64,000 nucleotides of DNA from UBA987 sp002292105 (GCA_943846675.1 OX044357.1:3002832-3066831); one strand, 5' to 3'. Shown: positions 55,421 through 63,241, counted from the first letter of the stretch. Numbers and translations are program-made. The notes: generated by a model from the letters alone, not told the origin.

Positions 55421-55503
55421 ATGATAAAGTACATCATTGTGCATTGAAGTCTCCAAAAGGTGGTTTTGAATCTCCCACCGTTTTGTAACTTTGGGTATGA
55501 AAA
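55354..55503 (+). repeat. 150-bp module, copy 2: integrase 3' end + promoter + start codon
   Basis: Second copy of 53202-53351. Its promoter has the consensus TAACTTTG (copy 1 has CAACTTTG). Its ATG (55497) opens an intact secreted protein, so this copy looks functional. Confidence 0.85.
55464..55493 (+). promoter_or_regulatory. Module promoter: TTTTG -33 and TAACTTTG -7
   Basis: -33 TTTTG at 55464-55468 and -7 TAACTTTG at 55486-55493, 17 nt apart. The ATG is 4 nt after the -7 box, so the transcript is probably leaderless. Confidence 0.65.
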
Positions 55504-55904
55504 CGATTCTAATCGTGCTGACAGTCTTATTATCTTATTCGACACAAGCACAAGTAACACCTCCCAAGAAAGCTAGTAAGATAGTGCAAGTACTGGATTC
55601 AAACGCATTCACAACGACTTACAAGCTCTACGAAACGCAAAACATGTGGACTTTCATCAAATTAAACACCCGAAACGGTTTAATGTGGATTGTGCAGTAC
55701 AGTACAGAAGATAGCAGTCGTTTTGAGGTCTATTTAAACCTATTGCCGCTAATTGAAAAGGATAAAGAAGTTAACGGTAGATTTATTCTTCATCCAACTC
55801 AAAATATGTGGAATTTCATACTACTTGACCAGGTTGACGGTAAAATGTGGCAAGTGCAATGGTCTGGAGAACGAGAAAACATCGGCATTTGGCCAATAGA
55901 ATAA
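55497..55904 (+). CDS. Small secreted protein with two tandem NMWxF repeats
   Basis: A 135-residue protein from ATG 55497, preferred over a TTG two codons upstream because the latter lies in the promoter. Signal peptide MKTILIVLTVLLSYSTQAQ. The mature part has two copies of one unit: YETQNMWTFIKLNTRNGLMW then VQYS, and HPTQNMWNFILLDQVDGKMW then VQWS. This duplicated Trp-rich motif recurs in short Bacteroidota secreted proteins, but I know no function. It is the cargo of module copy 2. Confidence 0.65.
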   Translation: MKTILIVLTVLLSYSTQAQVTPPKKASKIVQVLDSNAFTTTYKLYETQNMWTFIKLNTRNGLMWIVQYSTEDSSRFEVYLNLLPLIEKDKEVNGRFILHPTQNMWNFILLDQVDGKMWQVQWSGERENIGIWPIE

Positions 55905-55962
55905 ATCAAAATAAATTGGAAAAATAATTGATGAACGCCAAATAGAATGTTACTTTGATTAC

Positions 55963-56490
55963 ATGAAAAATATATTAATCTTAACACTGCTTGCATTTGG
56001 CATTGTCTCATGCCTTAACAGCAATAGAACAGAGGAAAATCAACGGTTGACTGAAGAGCAAAAAAATGAGGAAAAGGGACAACTAACCAAAGAGCAAAGA
56101 CAGGCAAAAGTGAAGGAGCTAGAAAATCAGTTTGCTGACAAATACTCGTCTGAATCTACGAGTAAAGAAGAAACCTCTTCTGGAAATAAAGAATATGATG
56201 AAATAATAGCGAATAACGAGCTTTGGGGGAAGTGGATAATACAATTGTCATTTGCGGGGTCCAGTGACAGTTATCCTTATGAAATCTACAGGAAAGGGAA
56301 TATATATACTGGCGTTTGTTTTCCTGACGGTGTTTTTATGGTAGAAAAACTCATCAAACAAGGAACAAGGTTTCGTGTCTTAAACGACAGACATGGTGAA
56401 TATTATATGGTGGACGACAATATGCAAATGACCTTATTTGATAAATATGGGGAACTGGCAAGTTCAGGGTGGACAGCAACTAAACAATAA
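55963..56490 (+). CDS. Lipoprotein with charged coiled coil, unknown function
   Basis: A 175-residue protein with lipobox FGIVSCLNS. Residues ~22-70 are a Glu/Lys/Gln-rich coiled coil (LTEEQKNEEKGQLTKEQRQ). The C-terminal ~100 residues are beta-rich with WGKWIIQLSF. No family recognised. It follows the previous small secreted gene by 58 bp and may share its transcript. Confidence 0.55.
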   Translation: MKNILILTLLAFGIVSCLNSNRTEENQRLTEEQKNEEKGQLTKEQRQAKVKELENQFADKYSSESTSKEETSSGNKEYDEIIANNELWGKWIIQLSFAGSSDSYPYEIYRKGNIYTGVCFPDGVFMVEKLIKQGTRFRVLNDRHGEYYMVDDNMQMTLFDKYGELASSGWTATKQ

Positions 56491-56558
56491 TAAGAACAAT
56501 CATAAAAATGGTTTTCTGTTTACATTTAATGGGGTTGAATTAGGTGCAAAATGCGGAC

Positions 56559-56626
56559 ATATTGAACCACGCACAACGGGATAAAGTGAACCACTAAAAA
56601 CGGGTAATATTGAACTATGTAATCCG
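56559..56626. mobile_element. Remnant of an IS21-type end (three transposase-site-like repeats)
   Basis: Three imperfect ~22-bp repeats in a row (ATTGAACCACGCACAACGGG, AGTGAACCACTAAAAACGGG, ATTGAACTATGTAATCCG). This is the same architecture as the left end of the intact IS21-like element, with GACC replaced by GAAC. No istA/istB follows. The 56491-56989 gap otherwise holds a short palindrome (56627-56651) and the IS3 remnant. Confidence 0.45.
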
Positions 56627-56873
56627 TATAAGAGTGACTCACTCCCTTATATAGAATCGATTTTAACCTGTACGTCTTCAGCGAAAGTTGAACTTTTGGG
56701 GTCAAAAGCTAAGAGAGAGTTCATGCTAATTCAACCGCTCATACACTTTCTTAAACATATAGCTCTTCATCCCGCAACGCTATTTAGGCTGTGTGATGAT
56801 TTTAATGCTCATAAAATGGGATATTTGAATATTGTTCCTATTTTCTTCCCGAAAATAGAAAAGAACAAAAAGA

Positions 56874-56970
56874 TGAATAAGAAAAAAGAAGAAAGCAACA
56901 CCTGTTGCAAAGATTAAATTTATGACTTAATTTTGGCTATCTCTGGTGAACATTAGTTTGAAGACTTACA
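56874..56970 (+). mobile_element. Solo end of the IS3-family element, inverted
   Basis: About 97 bp almost identical to the reverse complement of 49527-49625, the left tip plus the 3' end of orfB, ending precisely at the IS tip …GACTTACA. The rest of the element is gone. It shows that a second copy once lay here in the opposite orientation. Confidence 0.8.
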
Positions 56971-56989
56971 GGTTTTGTTAGTATTAAGT

Positions 56990-57298
56990 TTATTTAAAAT
57001 TATCTGTAAAAGACTTCATGATTTTATCATTAGGCGAAGAGAACAGCGCAAAAATGTTATCCGCATTTGCTGTGGATTTAAGAGAAATAGTAACTCCATG
57101 TTCTGTATTAGCCAAACCAATATCTAAAGAACCAACCGCAAAAAAGTTGTTGAATTTTGCGTTCAAGTGATTAAGATTGTCATTTTGTTCAATCTTTTTA
57201 AAGCCACCAGCTTCTAACGCGGACTTACATTTAATTTTTGCTTCTTCTAATGTTCCATTAAATTGAAGACTTTTCTCTTTACTTTTTCTAATTGCCAT
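56990..57298 (-). CDS. Small cytosolic protein, unknown function
   Basis: A 102-residue protein without signal peptide. It starts MAIRKSKEKSLQFNGTLEEA and has an alpha/beta pattern with KCKSALEAGGFKKIEQND, like small stand-alone DUF proteins. The stop lies 20 bp from the IS3 remnant. No family recognised and no operon partner. Confidence 0.55.
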   Translation of the reverse strand: MAIRKSKEKSLQFNGTLEEAKIKCKSALEAGGFKKIEQNDNLNHLNAKFNNFFAVGSLDIGLANTEHGVTISLKSTANADNIFALFSSPNDKIMKSFTDNFK

Positions 57299-57451
57299 AA
57301 CTTTTTAAATTTTAATTAATACTAACGGTTTGCGTTTATAAGAAGTAGCGGATTAAAATGCACTTCACTTTCGGATTGGCACAGACTTTTGTCAAAAGCA
57401 CTGAACTTTAATTTAGCACTGAACCCGCTATTACTTATGCGCGCTGTTTAG

Positions 57452-57850
57452 TTAGTAAGTAGACATCGGTAATACTCTGAGAGACTTAAAGTTTTCATCA
57501 CAAAAATGGACGTCAACCTGCGCTCCATTGAATACCTCAGATGAAATCAGCGCACCCATTAACTTACCTAACTCCGTGTATTCCGAGTCTTGTTCAACTC
57601 CTGTTTTAACAACCATTCTAACCTCGTATGTATTACCAGATTTATTTAATTGCACTGATTTTTCCTCGCCATCGGCAAACTCACTTTCTATTAAATAATT
57701 ACCCATTGAATTAGCTTCTGTTTCAGTAATATTAGAAGTATAATAAAGTTGTACACCATTAAAGTTCTTCTCTTTCCCATAATTACTACAACTTGTCAGA
57801 ATTACTGAAGCAATAAACATTGCTCCGAAAATTGTCATTACTTTTTTCAT
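57452..57850 (-). CDS. Lipoprotein, unknown function
   Basis: A 132-residue protein with lipobox VILTSCSNYG. The mature part has a motif LYYTSNITETEANSMGNYL and a later VDVHFCDENFKSLR, typical of small uncharacterised lipoproteins in Flavobacteria. Alone in its transcription unit. Confidence 0.6.
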   Translation of the reverse strand: MKKVMTIFGAMFIASVILTSCSNYGKEKNFNGVQLYYTSNITETEANSMGNYLIESEFADGEEKSVQLNKSGNTYEVRMVVKTGVEQDSEYTELGKLMGALISSEVFNGAQVDVHFCDENFKSLRVLPMSTY

Positions 57851-58026
57851 ATCTTTTTAAATTAAATTTGCAATATAACAATTTCCAGAATAGTAGAAGA
57901 AGAAAAATAGACGAAACTATAGTTTCTACTAAATTGTCGAGATAAATAGCTTTATTCAACCCCCACATTGTATAACATAACATCTAAAATGGTATGAAGG
58001 GGCGAGAAATAAGGAAGTAGAGGCAG

Positions 58027-58395
58027 ATGCAAAGATTAAATTTATCCATCATGAAAGAATGGTATAGAAAGCAATTAAAGAAGCAATTGCCTCAACTGAT
58101 AGAAAAATGGGAAAAGGTAATTGGGGTGAAGTGCAATGATTGGGGAGTAAAGCAAATGAAAACCAAATGGGGTGCTTGTAACACCGATGATAAACGAATT
58201 TGGCTAAACCTTGAATTGGCTAAGAAACCAATTCTTTGTTTAGAGTATATCTTAGTCCATGAACTTGTGCATTTACATGAAAGAAATCATAATGATAGAT
58301 TTATCGCTCTGATGGATAAGTCTATGCCTAAATGGAGATTACATCGAGATGAATTAAACAGTTTGCCCATCGTACATAATGATTGGGGGTATTGA
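58027..58395 (+). CDS. YgjP/SprT-like zinc metallopeptidase, C-terminal half
   Basis: A 122-residue protein (or 114 from Met 58051). It contains the zinc motif HELVHLHERNHNDRF (HExxH plus a later His) and MKTKWGACNTDDKRIWLN, which are the C-terminal half of the YgjP/DUF45 family, usually about 230 residues. The N-terminal ~110 residues are absent. The start region TGCAAAGATTAAATTTAT (58028-58045) is identical to the end of the IS3 transposase gene, so the gene was probably cut at an IS end. Activity is doubtful. Confidence 0.65.
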   Translation: MQRLNLSIMKEWYRKQLKKQLPQLIEKWEKVIGVKCNDWGVKQMKTKWGACNTDDKRIWLNLELAKKPILCLEYILVHELVHLHERNHNDRFIALMDKSMPKWRLHRDELNSLPIVHNDWGY

Positions 58396-58735
58396 AGCCA
58401 GTTCAAGTCAAAGCAGTATCAATTACTCCCGACAGTTGTTCTCTAGAATAGTCAAGGAGTAGGGATTCTTCAATAGTTATCATAGCGATTAATTAAGTCT
58501 CACGTTTTGACAAGCTAGTTGAAACTAAGTTTAAAAAAAATCATTAGGCAGCCCAAAACTTTATAGTTTTAAAAATAATACCTTACTTTGAAGGGTATTT
58601 AGAACCTAAAAAGGTACCAACCGAGTGAAGACACCACGGTGGTAAAACGATACGGACATTGGTCAAAATAAACGTAACAAATCCTATCACATTTGCGAAA
58701 TACGAATAATGTTTTTTTAATTAAATCTTATTTGT
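58396..58735. other. Gap of 340 bp without a convincing gene
   Basis: AT-rich. It holds a perfect short palindrome ACCACGGTGGT near 58,640, a promoter-like TTACTTTG near 58,585 and TTATTTG directly before the next ATG. Nothing else is recognised. Confidence 0.35.
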
Positions 58736-59068
58736 ATGAAATCTATTATCAAACTTTCTTTCAAAGAACTAGAACCACAAGAATTAGAATCGTTTCTCAT
58801 AGTGTTAGAGGGAACAGCAGTTGTAATACGCCATATGGAATTAAGTGATGAAAACCATCTATTTCAAATTGCGCATTCCAAGTTGAATACCCTATTATAC
58901 TTCTCAATATATAGAGATTATCAAATCCTATATTTTAATAAAGACAAAGAATTTTTTGGAGCCTCTTATGCTATCAACAGAGGGGGGGATTACTTGATTC
59001 AAACTAGGGCAAAATGGGTCATGTTGATACCAATCGAAGCGAAGTTGAATACTGACTTATCTCAATAA
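58736..59068 (+). CDS. Small protein of unknown function
   Basis: A 110-residue cytosolic protein (MKSIIKLSFKELEPQELE). No signal peptide or known motif. The ATG follows TTATTTG by one base, so translation may be leaderless. The neighbour 22 bp downstream is also an orphan, and the two may form one unit. An immunity- or toxin-type role is possible from size and context but nothing in the sequence proves it. Confidence 0.5.
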   Translation: MKSIIKLSFKELEPQELESFLIVLEGTAVVIRHMELSDENHLFQIAHSKLNTLLYFSIYRDYQILYFNKDKEFFGASYAINRGGDYLIQTRAKWVMLIPIEAKLNTDLSQ

Positions 59069-59090
59069 ACTAGAAAAAATTAAATAGTAA

Positions 59091-59549
59091 ATGCCGATAT
59101 ACATACATTTAGCGAACATGATTGTAGACAAGAATATAGTCGGCAAAAAGTATCATGGTGGTTGTATTCAGTTTCGAATTGATTGGGATATTGAAGTTGG
59201 AGAACATAATCAAGAGGATGATGAACTGTTTGGCGTCGCAAGAATGAATGCTGATGAATTTGACATAGAAAAGCTAATTCAAGGAGGTTTGGAGTATAAT
59301 GAAGATACAGAAAACTCTAATGATTTTGTAATAATCACAAGGTATGGTGGGGCGCTTTGGCAAACTGACTGGCTTGATAATAATGGGATTTTTGCATGGC
59401 ATTCAAATTGTCGTCAGGAACAAAAGGATAGAGCCGCATTACAGATTGGCGAAGTAATGACAATGCAAGAAGTTATTGAGTTAGGTGAAAAGGGAGTCAA
59501 TGTATTCGAAACAATAAAAACAGGAACCAACAAGACTAAACTGAATTAA
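59091..59549 (+). CDS. Small acidic protein of unknown function
   Basis: A 152-residue protein. Met10 (59118, MIVDKNIVGKKYHGG) is a plausible alternative start. Acidic, with VIITRYGGALWQTDWLDNNG in the middle. No recognised family. It follows the preceding orphan closely and ends just before the right arm of the island. Confidence 0.5.
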   Translation: MPIYIHLANMIVDKNIVGKKYHGGCIQFRIDWDIEVGEHNQEDDELFGVARMNADEFDIEKLIQGGLEYNEDTENSNDFVIITRYGGALWQTDWLDNNGIFAWHSNCRQEQKDRAALQIGEVMTMQEVIELGEKGVNVFETIKTGTNKTKLN

Positions 59550-59585
59550 TACCCAGTCTAGTCATACCGTTAATTTAATTGGCTA

Positions 59586-59651
59586 TTAAATAAACTCATT
59601 GATAAAAAATTAATTGAATGGATAAAACACGGTGTATGCCGGGAGACTTAG
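59586..59651 (+). pseudogene. 3' end of the winged-helix gene in the right arm
   Basis: 21 codons (LNKLIDKKLIEWIKHGVCRET) ending TAG at 59649-59651. They are the counterpart of the last codons of the fragment in the left arm, in opposite orientation. Confidence 0.55.
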
Positions 59652-59866
59652 GGTTACCTCTGAGGCAATTTTACCTCCCTGATAAACTATGGCCATGGAG
59701 TACACCAAATTCATTGATTAACAGCTATTTGGATATTACTGTCACCGAAACGTTGGGTTATAGGCTGTTTTGCAATGCCCACCTCAAATAGGAAAGTGAT
59801 ATTTATAAGGGTTGGGGGGGTCGTTAAAGCTGAAAAATAATCTGACTTTTTTGGCTTTTACTGACA
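59586..59866. repeat. Right arm of the island inverted repeat (281 bp)
   Basis: Inverted partner of 35461-35742. The outer edge is at CTGACA (59861-59866), matching TGTCAG at 35461. The 59867-60014 stretch outside it holds no gene that I can see, only CGATACC twice near its end. Confidence 0.85.
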
Positions 59867-60014
59867 CCCTATCTGCGACACACTGCTATTTTAGCTCCCA
59901 TATGTAACTTATTTACACCCGTAAACGATGACCAGTTTAAAAGTTGCCAAGTCGCTAAGGTTGTAATGTGGTCAAATCTTTGTTAACCGATACCTAAAAC
60001 GATACCCTAATGCA

Positions 60015-60050
60015 CAAAAAAGCCTTGACTAAGTTAATAGTCAAGGCTTT
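60015..60050 (-). terminator. Intrinsic terminator of tRNA-Glu
   Basis: Stem AAAGCCTTGACT/AGTCAAGGCTTT, and on the minus strand a T-run follows. It lies 16 bp beyond the tRNA 3' end. Confidence 0.75.
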
Positions 60051-60065
60051 ACGTTGCTACTTGTG

Positions 60066-60137
60066 TAGCCCCTAGGGGAATCGAACCCCTCTTTCCAGGA
60101 TGAAAACCTGGCGTCCTAACCGATAGACGAAGGGGCC
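60066..60137 (-). tRNA. tRNA-Glu (TTC)
   Basis: 72 nt, CCA not encoded. Acceptor GGCCCCT/AGGGGCT (G:U at the end), anticodon stem CCAGG/CCTGG around loop TTTTCAT with anticodon TTC, T arm AGGGG TTCGATT CCCCT. Its 3' end faces the island. Confidence 0.93.
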
Positions 60138-60260
60138 AAGTCTCTGACAAAACAGTGTAAACACAATTCGAATAATTCAGAATCAGTGTCTACCTCTGAT
60201 TTTCAAAGGTGCAAAGGAATAAATATTTCCATAATTCAACAACTAATTTTTTAAAAATTT

Positions 60261-60268
60261 TACCTTTG
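60261..60268 (+). promoter_or_regulatory. Bacteroidota -7 promoter box of gapA
   Basis: TACCTTTG fits TAnnTTTG and lies 37 nt before the ATG. Confidence 0.5.
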
Positions 60269-60305
60269 CACCCACTTCTAAAACAAACACAAAAAATATT
60301 CAAAA

Positions 60306-61289
60306 ATGAAAGTAGCAATTAATGGTTTTGGACGAATAGGTCGTTTGGCCTTCAAATGTCTTTTAGAGAAAGAAAACGTTGAAGTCGTTGCAATTAATGA
60401 CCTTACCAATAACGCCACCTTAGCTCATTTGTTAAAGTACGATTCAGTACAAGGAAAATTCAATGGTACTGTTGAATCAAACGATGATTTCTTGATTGTA
60501 AACGGAAAGCAAATACGTGCTACTGCAGAACGTAATCCAGAAAACTTGCCTTGGGCAGAAATGGGTATAGACGTTGTTTTAGAGAGTACTGGTTTCTTTA
60601 GAGATCCAGCGGGTGCTGGGAAACACATTACTGCTGGTGCTAAAAAAGTAGTTATTTCGGCGCCTGCTTCAGGTGACATTAAAACGGTTGTTTTAGGAGT
60701 AAATGATGACACCATGACTGGCGATGAGACAATCTTATCCAATGCAAGTTGTACTACAAACTGCCTTGCACCAATGGTAAAAGTATTAGACGACTTATAT
60801 GGCGTTGAAAGTGGGTTTATGACTACCGTGCATGCCTACACTTCTGACCAAAGATTACAAGATGCGCCTCACTCAGATTTGAGAAGAGCAAGAGCAGCAT
60901 CTGTTTCTATCATTCCTACTAGTACGGGTGCAGCCAAAGCGGTTGGATTGGTTTTACCACACCTTGCAGGTAAATTGAACGGTAACTCACTACGCGTGCC
61001 AATTCCTACTGGAAGTGCAACTGACTTTGTAGTTACGCTTAACAAAGACGTAACGAAAGAAGAAGTAAATGCGGCGTTTAAAAAAGCTTCAGAAAACGAG
61101 TTAAAAGGGATTCTTGAATATACAGAAGACCCGATCGTTTCAATCGATATCGTTGGAAACCCACATTCTTGTATTTTCGATGCCTTAACTACAATGGTTC
61201 AAGGTAATACGGTAAAAATTATGGGCTGGTACGACAATGAAGCTGGTTACTCAAATAGAGCAGCTGATTTGATTTCGAGAATCGGATAA
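60306..61289 (+). CDS. gapA: Glyceraldehyde-3-phosphate dehydrogenase, type I
   Basis: A 327-residue glycolytic enzyme converting glyceraldehyde-3-phosphate to 1,3-bisphosphoglycerate with NAD+. The N-terminal INGFGRIGRL is the Rossmann motif. SNASCTTNCLAP carries the catalytic Cys149, and the His lies in TTVHAYTSDQ. Length and motifs are standard. It has its own promoter and terminator. It is the first conserved protein gene to the right of the island and tRNA-Glu. Confidence 0.97.
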   Translation: MKVAINGFGRIGRLAFKCLLEKENVEVVAINDLTNNATLAHLLKYDSVQGKFNGTVESNDDFLIVNGKQIRATAERNPENLPWAEMGIDVVLESTGFFRDPAGAGKHITAGAKKVVISAPASGDIKTVVLGVNDDTMTGDETILSNASCTTNCLAPMVKVLDDLYGVESGFMTTVHAYTSDQRLQDAPHSDLRRARAASVSIIPTSTGAAKAVGLVLPHLAGKLNGNSLRVPIPTGSATDFVVTLNKDVTKEEVNAAFKKASENELKGILEYTEDPIVSIDIVGNPHSCIFDALTTMVQGNTVKIMGWYDNEAGYSNRAADLISRIG

Positions 61290-61308
61290 GAATCAAAGCA
61301 TTTAATTT

Positions 61309-61342
61309 AAAGTGCTGTACGAAATGTGCAGCACTTTTTTTT
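61309..61342 (+). terminator. Intrinsic terminator after gapA
   Basis: Stem AAAGTGCTG/CAGCACTTT with an 11-nt loop, followed by T8. A possible GTG start for the next gene at 61326 falls inside this hairpin and was rejected. Confidence 0.8.
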
Positions 61343-61397
61343 GGCTTTGTTTTACGTCAATGTGTGCAGCCTTATACTAAATCGCGTATATTTCAGC

Positions 61398-62669
61398 GTG
61401 TTACAAAAATTAAAAGCATTAGGCCCAGGATTGTTGTATGCCGGTGCGGCCGTTGGGGTCTCTCACATCGTGCAATCAACAAAGGCTGGCGCAGAATATG
61501 GATATGTGCTCATTATCGGGATAGTTCTTGCGCATATTTTTAAATACCCATTCTTTGAGCTAGGACCCAAATACACCCAATCAACTGGGAAAAACTTGTT
61601 GCATGGTTATGCCAAAATTGGGAAGTGGGCTTTGGCCATTGTTGCCATATTAACGGTGGCCACGATGTTTACGATTCAAGCTGCAGTCACCATTGTTACC
61701 GCCGGATTGGCGATAAAGATTTCCGGTTTGAATCTCTCTCCTGTGGCAATGAGTGCCATTTTACTCACGGTGTGCTTAATCATCAGTGCAGTTGGACGAT
61801 ATGCAGTGCTAGACAAGCTCATGAAAGTAATTATGATTACGCTGGCTGTTACAACTATCGTTGCGGTATGCTCGTCTTTCTTCTATTCGATACCGTCCAG
61901 TACCTATACACCTGGTAAGATTTTTAATCTATTTGACTCATTTGACTTGATGTTTCTCATTGCATTTTTAGGTTGGATGCCGGCGCCTTTGGATATTTCC
62001 ATTTGGCATTCGATTTGGAGCGAGGAAAAAATGGAGCAAAATAACCAAAGCGAAGCGAGCCAATCGTTGTTCGATTTTAAAGTTGGCTTTTGGGGAACAG
62101 CACTATTGGGTATAGGTTTCTTAGTTTTGGGGGCCAATGTTATTTATGGTTCTGGCACCGAGCTAGCCTCCGGAGGTGTGGCATACGCCCAACAATTAAT
62201 CGACATATACGTATCAAGTATTGGTGGTTGGTCGTACTGGATTATTGCCATAGCCGCATTTACAACCATGTTTAGCACAACACTTACATGCCTGGATGCA
62301 ATGCCTCGTGTACTAACAAAAATTGGTACAATGTGGCGCTTACAAAATACTCAATCTACCCTGGGTGCAAATGAAATAGTTGACAAAAAGCCAAGTGATA
62401 GAAGACCTAGGATTATGTGGCTGTTTGTTATTGCAACGGGAGCCTTGGTAGTTCTACAGTTTTTTATAACAGATATGAAACAAATGGTAAATGTAGCTAC
62501 CAGTTTTTCCTTTCTCACAGCACCAATCTTGGCGATTCTGGGAATAATTGTTGTAAAGCGTCAACTGCCTGTTAACTTTTGGTCTAAAGGCAAGTATACC
62601 ATCGCTTATTTGGGGGTGGCATTTTTGGTTATCCTTGGCGCAATTTATATTCGTTTAGTTATTGCATAA
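61398..62669 (+). CDS. Divergent Nramp-family transporter
   Basis: A 423-residue inner-membrane protein with about 11 helices, from GTG at 61398 (MLQKLKALGPGLLYAG). The upstream 24 codons overlap the gapA terminator. TM1 reads AAVGVSHIVQSTKAGAEYG where metal-transporting Nramps have the DPGN motif. TM6 has GWMPAPLDISIW in place of MPHN. The fold is clearly Nramp/APC-like, but both canonical metal-binding sites are replaced, so the substrate is uncertain. The next gene begins one base after the stop codon. Confidence 0.85.
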   Translation: MLQKLKALGPGLLYAGAAVGVSHIVQSTKAGAEYGYVLIIGIVLAHIFKYPFFELGPKYTQSTGKNLLHGYAKIGKWALAIVAILTVATMFTIQAAVTIVTAGLAIKISGLNLSPVAMSAILLTVCLIISAVGRYAVLDKLMKVIMITLAVTTIVAVCSSFFYSIPSSTYTPGKIFNLFDSFDLMFLIAFLGWMPAPLDISIWHSIWSEEKMEQNNQSEASQSLFDFKVGFWGTALLGIGFLVLGANVIYGSGTELASGGVAYAQQLIDIYVSSIGGWSYWIIAIAAFTTMFSTTLTCLDAMPRVLTKIGTMWRLQNTQSTLGANEIVDKKPSDRRPRIMWLFVIATGALVVLQFFITDMKQMVNVATSFSFLTAPILAILGIIVVKRQLPVNFWSKGKYTIAYLGVAFLVILGAIYIRLVIA

Positions 62670-62670
62670 C

Positions 62671-63225
62671 ATGGATATAGCAGCTGGTAAAATATTAATT
62701 TCAGATCCTTTTTTACAAGACCCCAACTTTGCGCGCAGCATCGTACTGATAACACAACACAATGACGAAGGAAGTTTCGGATTTGTTTTGAATAACAGCA
62801 TCGATTTGTCCATACATGAAGCGTTGAAAGACGACAAACTGCCGAATTATAACCTGTATCAAGGCGGCCCAGTTGAGATTAATACCTTGCACTTTCTGCA
62901 CAGTTTAGGAGCAGTAATAGAACCGTCAAAGGAAGTAATGCCTGGTGTTTGGTGGGGTGCTGATTTTGATAAGGCCCTTGAGATTTTAAGGAAATCCCCG
63001 GATATGATGTCCAACTTTGTTTTTTTCATGGGATATTCTGGATGGGCTGCAGGCCAATTGGCCGACGAACTGGAAGAGGAAGCCTGGATTGTTTCTGATA
63101 TTGGCAGTAAAATGGTGTTTAGTCATGAGGTAGATGCACATGACCTTTGGAAGATGGCAATGAAAAACCTAGGGGGTAAATATGCGGTTTTAGCCGACAG
63201 CCCAACGGACCCAAGTTTGAATTAA
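62671..63225 (+). CDS. YqgE/AlgH-family protein
   Basis: A 184-residue protein from ATG 62671 (MDIAAGKILISDPFLQDPNF). GKILISDP, FARSIVLITQH and GSFGFVLNNS are the UPF0301 family signature. FMGYSGWAAGQLADELEEEA is its second conserved block. The family is soluble and its molecular function is unknown; AlgH affects alginate regulation in Pseudomonas. It starts right after the transporter stop, so the two are co-transcribed. Confidence 0.92.
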   Translation: MDIAAGKILISDPFLQDPNFARSIVLITQHNDEGSFGFVLNNSIDLSIHEALKDDKLPNYNLYQGGPVEINTLHFLHSLGAVIEPSKEVMPGVWWGADFDKALEILRKSPDMMSNFVFFMGYSGWAAGQLADELEEEAWIVSDIGSKMVFSHEVDAHDLWKMAMKNLGGKYAVLADSPTDPSLN

Positions 63226-63241
63226 AACGACCTTGTTTTAC

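Larger units (their letters stand above)
35461..59866. mobile_element. Genomic island bounded by a long inverted repeat, between tRNA-fMet and tRNA-Glu
   Basis: About 24.4 kb of accessory DNA. The two arms (35461-35742 and 59586-59866) are inverted copies of one sequence, and both flanking tRNA genes point their 3' ends at the island. Contents: IS21-like and IS3 elements, RepA-like ATPase and DUF6371 genes of a mobilisable element, tyrosine-recombinase fragments, T9SS surface proteins, small secreted orphans. No complete integrase, relaxase or conjugation gene was found, so it appears immobile by itself. Probably a fusion of related elements in opposite orientation. Confidence 0.6.

Noticed and set aside
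56696..56917. 73-codon frame on the plus strand
   Set aside because: It starts from a weak codon, runs into the IS3 remnant in the wrong frame, and has no recognisable features.
61326..61397. N-terminal extension of the Nramp-like protein from GTG 61326
   Set aside because: The start lies inside the gapA terminator hairpin and the extra residues are not family-like.
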